Both the position numbers and the translations under genes were made by a program. Positions 9,224 through 18,179 of a stretch of DNA of 64,000 bases are shown here, in pieces. The notes under the pieces were generated by a model, which worked only from the letters and a program-made list of their open reading frames with translations, searched no databases and had not been told where the DNA came from. The stretch lies in contig NZ_JAJQRG010000005.1 of assembly GCF_021228235.1 (NCBI RefSeq), forward strand, positions 62,001-126,000, read 5' to 3'. The first letter of the stretch is position 1. The number at the start of each line of letters is the position of its first letter. Source of the stretch: Pseudophaeobacter flagellatus. GTDB taxonomy: Bacteria > Pseudomonadota > Alphaproteobacteria > Rhodobacterales > Rhodobacteraceae.

Positions 9224-9676
9224 GTGCCTTCAGCGACAGTTGATACCCCCGTCGGCCCCCTGTGCCTGAGTGAAACTGATGGTGCTATCACCGGGTTGGG
9301 TTGGCAGTGGGGCGGCGCGGATGATACGGCCCTGCTGCGCCGGGCAGTTGATCAGATAGAGGCCTATTTTGCCGGTGATTTGCAGGTTTTTGATCTGCCG
9401 CTGCATGTCGCGGGATCTGATTTTCAGCGGGCGGTCTGCGACGCCATGCGGCAAATCCCACTGGGAGAAACCCGAACCTATGGCGATTTGGCCAGGGTGC
9501 TTAAGGCGCCGCCACAGCCCATAGGCAATGCCTGCGGGGCCAACCCCATTCCAGTGATCATTCCCTGTCATCGGGTGCTGGGCGCCAATGGTCTGGGTGG
9601 GTTTTCCGGCCGGGGCGGGGTTGAAACCAAGGTTGCCCTGCTAAAACACGAAGGTGCCGCCGGTCTGCTGATATAG
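9224..9676 (+). CDS. ogt: Methylated-DNA--protein-cysteine methyltransferase
   Basis: Suicide DNA-repair enzyme that moves the methyl group from O6-methylguanine to its own cysteine. The active-site motif PCHRV is present, with the nucleophile at about C115. Upstream are the helix-turn-helix-like segment FQRAVCDAMRQIPLGETRTYGDLA and GNACGANPIPVIIPCHRV, and downstream is GGFSGRGGVETK. At about 150 residues it is the short Ogt/MGMT form without an Ada regulatory domain. I chose the GTG at 9224 because GGAG lies ten bases upstream. A GTG at 9209 is also in frame. Confidence 0.95.
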   Translation: MPSATVDTPVGPLCLSETDGAITGLGWQWGGADDTALLRRAVDQIEAYFAGDLQVFDLPLHVAGSDFQRAVCDAMRQIPLGETRTYGDLARVLKAPPQPIGNACGANPIPVIIPCHRVLGANGLGGFSGRGGVETKVALLKHEGAAGLLI

Positions 9677-9888
9677 CGCTGTGAGAGATGCGGGCACCAG
9701 CATCAGGTCTTTGGCTTGACGCTGGTTTTCATGTTTTCCAACTTTACAGCCAATGCCATGCCCGGCGCAGGCTCAGGTAAAGAGCGCGCGGAGCTGATCA
9801 CAGAGTGGGATCTGTCGGCCTAGGCTGGTCTGGGCGGCTTTGGTCTGGGCAGGCTGTTTCGCAGGGATCGCGTTACGGAGCCGGGTGC

Positions 9889-10581
9889 CTAGCGTTTTTC
9901 GGGGATGATCTGCTGGGCAATGCCGACAAAGACCAGATAGATTGAGGTCACAATCAGCCCCCAATGCGCCCAGCTTTCAGGATGGAAATCGACCCAGGCG
10001 GCCCAGCCGGCAAAAAAGGTCCAGGCCAGCGCGATCGGCAGCGACAGGCGACGCCAGCGCTCGGTGCGGACGGGATGAATGAATTTCAGGGGTAGGAACA
10101 TGGCAATAGACAGCAGCGTTACCAGTACCAGAATGGTCCAGTGATTTGGCTCTAGCGCAAAAATCACCAGGACGAGCATATTCCAGCAGCCGGGAAATCC
10201 GGAAAAGGAATTGTCCTTGGTCTTCATCCGGGTATCGGCAAAATACATTGCGCTGGCAAAGGTGATGACGATGATCGCAAACCAACCGGTCCAGCCCGAC
10301 ATCAAATCTGATTTGAACAGGGCAAAGGCCGGAATAAAGACATATGTCAGGTAGTCGATGATCAGATCCAGCAAGACGCCGTCAAACTGCGGCGCATAGC
10401 GTTTCACCTGGTAGTGGCGGGCCAGCGGGCCATCGACACCATCCACTGCAAAGGCAACCACCAGCCAGACGAACATCAGGCTCCATTTGGCGTCCACGGC
10501 TGCCAGCATGGACAGCATGGCAAAAACAGCGCCTGTTGCGGTGAGAAGGTGAACGGAGAGGGCGCGGATCTGTGGTGTCAT
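9889..10581 (-). CDS. pcs: Phosphatidylcholine synthase
   Basis: Membrane CDP-alcohol phosphatidyltransferase that condenses CDP-diacylglycerol with choline to make phosphatidylcholine, a route typical of alphaproteobacteria. The signature DGVDGPLAR, then FDGVLLDLIIDY about eight residues later, gives the DG-x2-DG-x-AR-x8-G-x3-D-x3-D pattern that binds metal and CDP. The 230-residue protein has about seven or eight hydrophobic segments. The Pcs-specific block FADTRMKTKDNSFSGFPGCW separates it from PssA or PgsA. It stands alone apart from a possible small upstream ORF. Confidence 0.95.
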   Translation of the reverse strand: MTPQIRALSVHLLTATGAVFAMLSMLAAVDAKWSLMFVWLVVAFAVDGVDGPLARHYQVKRYAPQFDGVLLDLIIDYLTYVFIPAFALFKSDLMSGWTGWFAIIVITFASAMYFADTRMKTKDNSFSGFPGCWNMLVLVIFALEPNHWTILVLVTLLSIAMFLPLKFIHPVRTERWRRLSLPIALAWTFFAGWAAWVDFHPESWAHWGLIVTSIYLVFVGIAQQIIPEKR

Positions 10582-10620
10582 GCCCCCGTGATGGCGAATT
10601 TCATCCGCGGCTGCAAGGCT

Positions 10621-10833
10621 TCAGTGCAACCAAACGGGCGATTCGTCATGGGCCTGGAGCAGTTTTTTTGCATTCAACTGTGCCTGCCGCAGCACCATTC
10701 TTGCCCGGCTGGTGCCTGGAGCCGGTAGGTCGGGTCTGCGGTTTTTGTGCGGCATCTGGGGAAAGCGGATCTGCGAGGGCGCAGGCGAAGGCGCCGCTGG
10801 GGCAGGATGAAGCGAGAGCGTTTCAAATGTCAT
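10621..10833 (-). CDS. Small hypothetical protein upstream of pcs
   Basis: A 70-codon ORF starting MTFETLSLHPAPAAP. A good ribosome site (AGAAAGGA, about ten bases before the ATG) is the main reason to list it. The product is basic and proline-rich with no recognisable domain. It ends 40 bases before the pcs start on the same strand, so it could be a leader cistron or simply chance. I know of no homologue. Confidence 0.35.
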   Translation of the reverse strand: MTFETLSLHPAPAAPSPAPSQIRFPQMPHKNRRPDLPAPGTSRARMVLRQAQLNAKKLLQAHDESPVWLH

Positions 10834-10975
10834 CTTTTGGCATCCTTTCTGGAGCATCGGGTGCTTTTAGATACGGGGGAAGGGATTAACCGCAGATGCA
10901 GTTCCGCGCGAATATTAGCTCAAATTTTAGGGGGTGCTTGGGGCAAGGGGGGGAGTACAGGCCGCTGATGACGGG

Positions 10976-11917
10976 TCACGCCTTGGGATGGCTACGGTTG
11001 TACACCGCCATCAGATGGGCGGTATCCACGGCGGTATAGGCCTGGGTTGTCGACAGCGAAGAATGCCCCAGCAGTTCTTGAATGGCGCGCAGATCGCCGC
11101 CCGCTTCCAGCAGGTGGGTGGCAAAGCTGTGGCGCAGCGCATGTGGCGTGGCGGTGGCCGGTAAGCCCAACTGGGCACGGGTTTGGGCCATCACCGTCTG
11201 GATCTGGCGGGGGTTCAGCGGCCCGCCGCGCATGCCACGAAACAGCGGTTTGTCGTTCTCTTGCGGATGTGGCGACAGGGCGAGATACCGATCGACGGCG
11301 TTGCGGGCGGCTGCGATCACCGGAACCAGTCGTTCCTTGCCACCCTTGCCTGCTATGCGCAGGCTGTTTGGCAGTGGTGCCGCGCTGCCGGGCAGCGCCA
11401 GCGCTTCGGAGATGCGCAGGCCACAGCCATAGAGCAGGGTCACCACAGCCACATCACGCGCAGCCACCCAGCTTTTGCTCGACTGCATCTCGACGGTGTC
11501 CAAGACGGCGCGGGCGGCATCTTCGGCCAAGGGACGCGGCAATTTCTTTTGAAACTTGGGGGCGCGTGCCGCCAGAACGGCTGTCGGTTCAAACCCTTCA
11601 CGTTCGGCCAGCCAGCGATAGAAGCTCTTCACCGCCGAAAGCTTGCGCGCCAAAGAGCGCGGGCCAGTGCCGCTGTTGCGCTCCTGCGCCATCCAGGCCC
11701 GCATATCCGAAGTGCTGATCTGCGCCAATGCGCCAAGCCCCTGACGCGCACCGCTATGGGTGGTCATGAAGGTGAGAAACCCAGTCAGATCCCCCTGATA
11801 GGCGTTGATGGTATTGGCCGCTGCCCCTTCAAGCGCGCTGAGCCCCTGTAGCCACAGCTGCAAGGCGTCGCGGCTGGCGGGGGAAATCAGAGAAGGTGCG
11901 GCGTCTGTCGTCTTCAT
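10976..11917 (-). CDS. xerC: Tyrosine recombinase XerC
   Basis: Site-specific recombinase that with XerD resolves chromosome dimers at dif near the terminus. The 313 residues carry an N-terminal SAM-like DNA-binding domain (to about 115) and a catalytic domain. The catalytic set is visible: R168 (GCGLRISEA), K in GKGGKER (about 191-194), H259 and R262 (HALRHSFATH), H285 (LGHSSLSTT) and nucleophile Y294. It follows the DUF484 gene by 73 bases on the same strand, a pairing also seen in gammaproteobacteria, which supports XerC rather than XerD or a phage integrase. Confidence 0.95.
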   Translation of the reverse strand: MKTTDAAPSLISPASRDALQLWLQGLSALEGAAANTINAYQGDLTGFLTFMTTHSGARQGLGALAQISTSDMRAWMAQERNSGTGPRSLARKLSAVKSFYRWLAEREGFEPTAVLAARAPKFQKKLPRPLAEDAARAVLDTVEMQSSKSWVAARDVAVVTLLYGCGLRISEALALPGSAAPLPNSLRIAGKGGKERLVPVIAAARNAVDRYLALSPHPQENDKPLFRGMRGGPLNPRQIQTVMAQTRAQLGLPATATPHALRHSFATHLLEAGGDLRAIQELLGHSSLSTTQAYTAVDTAHLMAVYNRSHPKA

Positions 11918-11991
11918 GCGGGGGCCTTCATATGGAAGCCGTCATGTGTGGTTGCCAGTGTTTCCGTGGTGCACTAGCCAGGCTGCAGGGT

Positions 11992-12702
11992 TCAGGACAA
12001 CCATCGGCACATGCTGCGTTCAAATACGCCGGCAAAAAAGGTCAGAAGATCAGTGCCATGCTGCGGGGTGAACTGGTTGGGATCTGCGGACCCCAGCACC
12101 AAGAGGCCCGGCAGGCGTCCGGTGCCCAGGTCCAGCCTCAGGCAGGCCTCTGAGCGGATATCCTGCGCCTTTGCGCCAAACACGGTGTCCGTTCCAGCCT
12201 GCAATTGACGCAGCAGAACGGGGCGCTGTGGATCACCCCGCCCGGTATCGGCGTAGGAGTTGATAAATCCGGGCGCGGCAACTTTCAGCACTTCTCCCAT
12301 GCGCGCAGCCGCGGCGGTGCCGTCATCCTGATGCGTTTCCAGCACCAGCGCCACGCAGTCCACCCGCAGTATCTCTGCCAGGTCGGTGTTGAGGGTGTGC
12401 AAAAATCCAGGGAAATCGACAGGATCCAGAAGGCGCAACACGGCGCGGTGGATCTGATTCGTACCGGCCAGGTTTTCATAGGCCGCCGCAATCACCGAAC
12501 GGTGGGTATCTTCCAGCCGATCCAGCCGTGCCTCCATGCGTTCCATCGCGATGCCACGCAGGTCAACGATATTGGATCCCATGGCGCGTTCATTGGCTGT
12601 AACCAGAGCATTCATCACGCCCAGATCATCCAGGATGGCGTCTGGTTTAGCCAGGATTGCGTCGCGCAGGGGGGGGGCGAGTTTTGCGGTAGGGCTGCTC
12701 AT
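11992..12702 (-). CDS. DUF484 family protein
   Basis: A 236-residue GAF-like protein of the DUF484 family. An N-terminal coiled helix (LVTANERAMGSNIVDLRGIA with RLEDTHRSVIAAAYENL) is followed by a mixed alpha/beta GAF-type core. It ends in the family-typical segment LLVLGSADPNQFTPQHGTD and TFFAGVFERSMCRWL. The function is unknown. It is usually encoded beside xerC, as here. The ATG at 12702 has AGAGG upstream. The ORF extends 18 codons further but that part looks unlike protein. Confidence 0.92.
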   Translation of the reverse strand: MSSPTAKLAPPLRDAILAKPDAILDDLGVMNALVTANERAMGSNIVDLRGIAMERMEARLDRLEDTHRSVIAAAYENLAGTNQIHRAVLRLLDPVDFPGFLHTLNTDLAEILRVDCVALVLETHQDDGTAAAARMGEVLKVAAPGFINSYADTGRGDPQRPVLLRQLQAGTDTVFGAKAQDIRSEACLRLDLGTGRLPGLLVLGSADPNQFTPQHGTDLLTFFAGVFERSMCRWLS

Positions 12703-13291
12703 TCTTGAACCTCTATTGGGCGTTTGGCCTGGGGTATAACACAGGCTTTGCGGCAAAGTGGCTAAAAAATCCTTACGGGCAGGAAAAGGCCGAAGGACCC
12801 TGCGTAGCGCCGGAGTGTCGCTTGGGAGAGGGCAGAGCGGTTTTCTATGGGAGGGACACGACGAGGGGGCGCTCCCGCCCAGGGCGGCTGGATCAAAGAT
12901 CCCTTGCCCCGGTTGGGCCGGGCGCCGGGCATTGCCCGGCGTAAAAGACAGGGGGCTGAGAAGCGGTTTAGGGGCTGGACTGCCCCTAAACGCGCCTTTG
13001 CAAGTTTAAAGGGCTTTTGCTGCCTCAAGGGCAAGCCGCGCCATGGGCGCGGGCGCTTGCGCGCCCCTTGACCCCGAAAAAGCAGAAATTGGTGGCTACC
13101 TGGCTGGCAACGATACTTGGCCGAGCCGGGCTGGCAGAGCCATGACCTGTGTCAGCGGATATCTTTGATTGACGAGCCGCAGCCTGGGCGCTGCGGTGGG
13201 ATGCGGCGATTGTTGCGTCCCGCGGTGGTGGCCCCGATCTGTTGGAGCCACCATCACCAGGTTCATGCCGATGAGAGCATGCGGAATATCC
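12703..13291. repeat. Gene-free stretch holding copy 1 of a GC-rich modular repeat
   Basis: No credible gene is seen in these 589 bases. From about 12864 to 12941 three palindromic or conserved modules occur: GCGCTCCCGCCC (12869-12880), GGATC-AAA-GATCC, and a 29-base palindromic block at 12913-12941 built on GCCGGGC-N3-GCCCGGC. The same modules recur in another intergenic gap near 57977-58144, with the 29-base block matching at 27 positions. Further GC-rich inverted repeats lie at 12960-13070 (for example GGGGC...GCCCC). It resembles a dispersed intergenic repeat family rather than a mobile gene. Confidence 0.5.
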
Positions 13292-13945
13292 TTACAGGAT
13301 TTTGATATCGGCGGCTTTGATGTCATCCAGGAAAGTGGCCAGGCCCTTGTCGGTCAGCGGGTGGTTGGCCAGGGACTTGATCACGGCGGGGGGGGCGGTG
13401 ATCACATCGGCACCGATCAGGGCGCTGTCGAGGATATGATTGGCCGAGCGGATCGACGCGGCAAGGATTTCGGTATCGAAGCCGTAGTTGTCATAGATCT
13501 GGCGGATATCGTTGATCAGCTCCATGCCGTCGAGGTTGATGTCGTCGAGGCGGCCGATGAAGGGTGAAATGAAGGTGGCGCCGGCCTTTGCGGCAATCAG
13601 CGCCTGATTGGCGGAGAAGCAGAGCGTCACATTGACCATATGGCCATCAGCAGAGAGGGTTTTGCAGGCTTTCAACCCATCCCATGTCAGCGGCACTTTG
13701 ACGGCGATGTTTTCGGCGATTTCGACCAGTTTGCGGCCCTCGGCGATCATGGTTTCGGCGTCAGTGGCGGTTACCTCGGCAGAGACGGGGCCGGTGACCA
13801 TGGCGCAGATCTCTTTGGTGACCTCAATGATGTCGCGACCGGATTTTTTGATCAGCGAGGGGTTGGTGGTCACACCGTCTACCATTCCAAGGTCGTTCAG
13901 CTCGGCGATGGCGTCGATTTCGGCGGTATCTACAAAGAATTTCAT
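13292..13945 (-). CDS. fsa: Fructose-6-phosphate aldolase / small transaldolase
   Basis: A 217-residue TIM-barrel enzyme of the short transaldolase (TalC/Fsa) group. The start [10 protein letters not shown] with [13 protein letters not shown] is typical, and the Schiff-base lysine is K83 in AVKVPLT. Other marks are [22 protein letters not shown] and [12 protein letters not shown]. It acts on sugar phosphates either as transaldolase in the pentose phosphate pathway or as fructose-6-phosphate aldolase. Sequence alone does not decide which. It is divergent from priA with 97 bases between the starts. Confidence 0.93.
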   Translation of the reverse strand: MKFFVDTAEIDAIAELNDLGMVDGVTTNPSLIKKSGRDIIEVTKEICAMVTGPVSAEVTATDAETMIAEGRKLVEIAENIAVKVPLTWDGLKACKTLSADGHMVNVTLCFSANQALIAAKAGATFISPFIGRLDDINLDGMELINDIRQIYDNYGFDTEILAASIRSANHILDSALIGADVITAPPAVIKSLANHPLTDKGLATFLDDIKAADIKIL

Positions 13946-14042
13946 CGGCAGGGATCCTTTTGGGAAAGTTTGGCCTTGATTGCGCTAGCCTTTAGCGCAT
14001 GGCGCAGGCATTAAAAAGCCCCGAGGTTTGGAGGCAGCACAG

Positions 14043-16238
14043 GTGAGCGCGCAGGATTTTTTCCATCATGGCGACAGGGTGGCGGTTTTGACCGCGCAAC
14101 CTCTTGATCGCTTGTTGGATTATCGCGCTCCCGAGGGGGGCTGTTTTCGGGGTGCCTTTGTCGAGGTGCCGCTGGGGCCGCGCAAAGTTCTGGGAGTCAT
14201 CTGGGGCGCGGGGGACGGTGAGTTTGATTCGGCCAAGCTGCGGCAGGTCAATCGGGTGCTGGATGTGGCACCGATGCGCGAAGAGATGCGCCAGTTCCTG
14301 GGCAAGGCCGCCGAATACACCCTGACGCCGATGTCGGCGATGCTGCGGCTGGCCACGCGAGCCCCGGGGCTCGCGGATCCGCCGTCGATGCGCCGGGTGC
14401 TGCGTCTCGGCGATAAGAAACCCGACCGGATGACTCCTGCCCGTGGCAAAGTGCTGGCGGTGATGGATGAGTTTGCCACCATGGCCTTTACCCCGAAAGA
14501 GCTGGCCGACATGGCTGGGGTGACGCCTTCGGTGGTCAAGGGGCTGGTGACCCAGGGGACCCTGGGCGAGGAAGAGACCCCGCGTGATTTACCCTATCCG
14601 GGATTGGACCCCGCACGCCCCGGCAAAGTGCTGACAGAGGATCAGGCCAGTGCGGCGGCAACCCTGGCGGCGGGGGTCGAAAGCGGCACCTATGGTACCA
14701 CCTTGCTGAAGGGGGTGACGGGATCGGGCAAGACCGAGGTCTATCTGGAGGCGGTGGCCGCCTGTCTGCGCCAAGGGCGCCAGGCGCTGGTGCTCTTGCC
14801 TGAAATCGCCCTGACGGCGGAGTTTCTGAAACGGGTTGAGGCGCGGTTTGGCGCCACCCCCGCCGAGTGGCATTCGGGTGCCACCATGACAGAGCGCCGC
14901 CGGGTCTGGCGAATGCTGGGGCAGGGAAATGCGCAGCTGGTGATCGGTGCGCGGTCGGCGTTGTTTCTGCCATTTCGCGATCTGGGGCTGATCATTGTCG
15001 ATGAAGAACACGATACGGCCTATAAACAGGAAGAGGGCGTTTTGTATAATGCCCGCGACATGGCGGTGCTGCGGGCGGCCATGTGTTCGGCGCAGGTGGT
15101 TCTGGCCTCTGCCACGCCCAGTCTGGAGACTTGGGCCAATGCCGAGGCGGGCAAATACCAGCGCGTTGATCTGACCGCGCGCTTTGGCGTTGCCGTTTTG
15201 CCGGTCATGCGGGCGGTGGATATGCGCGACGAGGATCTTGCCCCTGCAACCTGGATCTCGCCACGGTTGAAATCGGCCATGCAGGATCGGATCAGCCGGG
15301 GCGAACAATCGCTGCTGTTCCTCAATCGGCGTGGATTTGCGCCACTGACCATCTGCCGGGCCTGTGGGGCGCAGGTGGCCTGTGACAATTGTGATGCGCG
15401 CATGGTGGAGCATCGCTTTATGAAGCGGTTGATGTGCCATCAGTGCGGCGAGACGAAGCCGATCCCCGAAATATGCCCTTCCTGTCAGGTGGAGGGTAAG
15501 ATGGCGCCTGTTGGGCCGGGGATCGAACGTCTGGGAGAAGAGGCCGCGGCGCTGTTTCCTGAGGCGCGCATCGCGGTGCTGAGTTCTGATCTTTTTGGAT
15601 CAGCCCGGGCGCTGAAGGCACGGATCGAAGAAATTGCCGCCGGAGAGGCCGATATCATTCTGGGCACCCAGCTGGTGGCCAAGGGGCATAACTTTCCGCT
15701 GCTGACCCTTGTGGGGGTGATTGACGCTGATCTCGGACTGCAGGGATCTGACTTGCGGGCCGGAGAGCGCACCTTTCAACTGATGCGTCAGGTGGCGGGT
15801 CGGGCCGGGCGGGCGGAACGTCCCGGAGAGGCCCTATTGCAGACCTTTCAGCCGGAGCATCCGGTCATTCGCGCCATCCTGAGTGGCGACGAAGAGGCCT
15901 TTTGGGCGGCAGAGGCTGCACAGCGCCGCGAAGCCGGGGTGCCGCCCTATGGGCGGATGGCGGGGATTATCCTGTCGGGAACGGATCTGGCGCAGGTGTT
16001 TGATCTGGGCAATGCGCTGGCCCGCAACGACGGCCCGCTGCGTCAGGTTGGTGCCCAGCTGTTTGGCCCGGCGCCAGCGCCGATCGCCAGGGTGCGTGGG
16101 CGTCACCGGGTGCGGCTGCTGGTCAAGGCAGCCAAGGGGGTGCCGCTGCAGGCGGCCCTGACCCGCTGGACCCGGCCCTTTCGCATGAAGGGCGATCTGC
16201 GGCTGAGCATTGATATCGACCCTCAGAATTTCTTCTGA
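14043..16238 (+). CDS. priA: Primosomal protein N' (replication restart helicase)
   Basis: PriA reloads the replisome at stalled or collapsed forks. The 731-residue protein has an N-terminal DNA-binding part, the Walker A motif GVTGSGKT near residues 225-232, the DEEH box in IIVDEEHDTAYKQEEG, and eight zinc-binding cysteines in the helicase insertion (CRACGAQVACDNCDARM and MCHQCGE...CPSCQ). The later motif QVAGRAGRAERPGE is helicase motif VI. I prefer the GTG at 14043, which has GGAGG nine bases upstream, over the TTG at 14028. Divergent from the transaldolase gene. Confidence 0.96.
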   Translation: MSAQDFFHHGDRVAVLTAQPLDRLLDYRAPEGGCFRGAFVEVPLGPRKVLGVIWGAGDGEFDSAKLRQVNRVLDVAPMREEMRQFLGKAAEYTLTPMSAMLRLATRAPGLADPPSMRRVLRLGDKKPDRMTPARGKVLAVMDEFATMAFTPKELADMAGVTPSVVKGLVTQGTLGEEETPRDLPYPGLDPARPGKVLTEDQASAAATLAAGVESGTYGTTLLKGVTGSGKTEVYLEAVAACLRQGRQALVLLPEIALTAEFLKRVEARFGATPAEWHSGATMTERRRVWRMLGQGNAQLVIGARSALFLPFRDLGLIIVDEEHDTAYKQEEGVLYNARDMAVLRAAMCSAQVVLASATPSLETWANAEAGKYQRVDLTARFGVAVLPVMRAVDMRDEDLAPATWISPRLKSAMQDRISRGEQSLLFLNRRGFAPLTICRACGAQVACDNCDARMVEHRFMKRLMCHQCGETKPIPEICPSCQVEGKMAPVGPGIERLGEEAAALFPEARIAVLSSDLFGSARALKARIEEIAAGEADIILGTQLVAKGHNFPLLTLVGVIDADLGLQGSDLRAGERTFQLMRQVAGRAGRAERPGEALLQTFQPEHPVIRAILSGDEEAFWAAEAAQRREAGVPPYGRMAGIILSGTDLAQVFDLGNALARNDGPLRQVGAQLFGPAPAPIARVRGRHRVRLLVKAAKGVPLQAALTRWTRPFRMKGDLRLSIDIDPQNFF

Positions 16239-16335
16239 ACTTCCCATTTTCGCGCGTTGACGACAGCGGTTGGCTCTTGTTTAACGCGTGGATGAAGTGT
16301 GAATTCCCGTCTAAGAAAGGTATTTAGGCCCTCTG

Positions 16336-16911
16336 ATGAAACAAGATTTCCTCGATCCCAACATGAGCAGAGCTACCGTCTATGAGACACCGGAAGGCCT
16401 GCGCATTGTGGTGCCGGCCACGCGGAGAATCCTAATAGCGCTGTTTTTGTCATTCTGGCTTTGCGGCTGGGCCTTTGGCTGGATCGCGGCCTTTACCACC
16501 TTAGCGTCGGGCGCGGCTGGATCTGGAGGGCTGTTCTTGATTTTCTGGCTTTGCGCATGGACCGTGGGTGGCATGTTTGCGATAAGTTTCGTTGCTTGGA
16601 TGTTGGCCGGAAAGGAGGTTGTGACAGTGACTTCTCAGGGTATCCAGATTGCGCGCAAGATTGGTGTCTTTCAGCGCAGCAGGAGCTGTAAAGCAGACTA
16701 CATCACAGATCTGCGGGCGGTAGATGAGGCCCCATCGACGTCTTTTGGCAGATCACAGCCGCCTTGGATCCTCTCTGGTTTTAGGCACGGCAGCGTTAAG
16801 TTCGATTATGGCAATCTTACCTTGGGGTTTGGCCTGGAACTGGAACGTGGGGAGGCCAGGAAGATTTCTGGATTGCTGGCAGAGCGTTTCGCCTATCTGC
16901 AATCCAGATAG
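16336..16911 (+). CDS. Hypothetical protein with two membrane segments
   Basis: A 191-residue protein that I do not recognise by name. After a short soluble N-terminus (YETPEGLRIVVPATRR) come two hydrophobic segments rich in Trp (ILIALFLSFWLCGWAFGWIA and GGLFLIFWLCAWTVGGMFAI). A beta-rich C-terminal domain follows (VVTVTSQGIQIARKIGVF, VKFDYGNLTLGFGLEL). This plan resembles membrane-anchored PH-like domain proteins, but that is a guess. It is convergent with the YeeE-type gene, with only four bases between the stops. Confidence 0.75.
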   Translation: MKQDFLDPNMSRATVYETPEGLRIVVPATRRILIALFLSFWLCGWAFGWIAAFTTLASGAAGSGGLFLIFWLCAWTVGGMFAISFVAWMLAGKEVVTVTSQGIQIARKIGVFQRSRSCKADYITDLRAVDEAPSTSFGRSQPPWILSGFRHGSVKFDYGNLTLGFGLELERGEARKISGLLAERFAYLQSR

Positions 16912-16915
16912 GTGA

Positions 16916-17989
16916 TCAGGTGGCTAGTTGAGCCCCGCGCTGATCGACCAATAAATCCGTCGCCATGGCGCCGACCCACATGAAGAAAAGCGCCAGCCAA
17001 GCGGTGCCGACAAAGATTGACCCGCCGGTCACCCCGGCGCCAATGGCGCAGCCGCCTGCCAGCATACCACCAAACCCCATCAGCACCGCGCCAATCATCG
17101 CCTTGCGCATGGTTGCGGTATCGTCAAAGGCCTGCAGTTTCATCTCGCCCGCAGACCAGGCCGCCAGCATCGCGCCGATAAAGACGCCAGGCACCAGGCC
17201 GATGTCAAAGTCCAGAATGGCATTGCGGTCGAGAAAAAACATCAGCGTATGCGCCGAGGGCCCGGTGAAGGTGGCGCTTTCGATCTGCACTGGATCAAAG
17301 GCAACCTGGCTCAACCCATAGGTCAGTACCCAGCCCAGTGCCACGGCAAAGCCGACGCCTGAAGCAAAGACCAGCCGCACCGCGCTAATCTGATTGTGCC
17401 GCGACAGTGCCAGCGCAATAGCTGCGATGGCCAGCCCAAGCGCCAGACCGCCCCAGTCGGGCAGGCCAAATTCCACCAGCAAATCCATATTGCGCCCGCC
17501 CGTGGTAACCCAGAGCTGGGCAAGTGTGTCGCGCAGTGGGGACAACATGCCAGAGAGGCTCATCTGGGCCACCACGGCAAAGATCAGGCCAGAAACAACA
17601 GAGCGCAGATTGCCAGTTGCGGCCAACACCAGCAGCCGACCCGAACAGCCCCGCGCCAGCACCATGCCAACGCCAAAGATCAGCCCGCCCAAGATGGCAC
17701 CAGACCAACTGCCCGGTACTGCCATCATTCGGGCGTCTGCCCTGTGCATCAGGCCCGACAGTTCGGCCATTTGCACCCAGACCACGGCGGTGGAAAAGGT
17801 AAGCAACCAGACCGCCATCCGATCTCCCAGCTGGCCGCGGGCAAATTCCACCGTGGCAGCACGCAGGCAAAACCGAGAGCGCTGGGCCGCAATGCCAAAG
17901 GTGACGCCGGTCGCCAGACCAAAGAGCGCCGCCAGGGACGCTTCGCCCAGGCGATCAGCCAGGGTCTCTATGAGCAGAAGCAAATCCAT
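16916..17989 (-). CDS. YeeE/YedE family sulfur-compound transporter
   Basis: A polytopic membrane protein of 357 residues in the YeeE/YedE (TsuA-like) family, members of which import thiosulfate. Conserved cysteine motifs are present in each half: ARGCSGRLLVLAATGNLRS and AGGCAIGAGVTGGS, plus QRSRFCLRAA near the N-terminus. About nine to ten hydrophobic segments are visible. I chose the ATG at 17989 (MDLLLLIETL) with AAAGGG upstream. An ATG nine codons earlier is possible. Divergent from the MFS gene. The intervening region has an inverted repeat. Confidence 0.9.
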   Translation of the reverse strand: MDLLLLIETLADRLGEASLAALFGLATGVTFGIAAQRSRFCLRAATVEFARGQLGDRMAVWLLTFSTAVVWVQMAELSGLMHRADARMMAVPGSWSGAILGGLIFGVGMVLARGCSGRLLVLAATGNLRSVVSGLIFAVVAQMSLSGMLSPLRDTLAQLWVTTGGRNMDLLVEFGLPDWGGLALGLAIAAIALALSRHNQISAVRLVFASGVGFAVALGWVLTYGLSQVAFDPVQIESATFTGPSAHTLMFFLDRNAILDFDIGLVPGVFIGAMLAAWSAGEMKLQAFDDTATMRKAMIGAVLMGFGGMLAGGCAIGAGVTGGSIFVGTAWLALFFMWVGAMATDLLVDQRGAQLAT

Positions 17990-18038
17990 GCCTTGGCCCT
18001 TTCCAGTAAAATTCAATAAATCATATACGTGAAGTTGA

Positions 18039-18073
18039 TGCCTGCAACTTTGATGCAGATCAGCTTGCAGGCA
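18039..18073. promoter_or_regulatory. Inverted repeat between divergent transporter genes
   Basis: TGCCTGCAA at 18039-18047 and TTGCAGGCA at 18065-18073 form a perfect nine-base inverted repeat with a 17-base spacer. It lies in the 190-base gap between the YeeE-type gene and the MFS gene. It could be an operator for a repressor of one or both genes. No regulator gene is adjacent. Confidence 0.35.
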
Positions 18074-18179
18074 GGGGCTGGGCGGTGGCTCGTTCCGCCT
18101 GCTGTGCGTGGATGCAGCGATCTATGTGCGCGATGTCTTTGCACTCGCGCTGGGTCAGAAAGAGGCGTAAACCGCGTCT

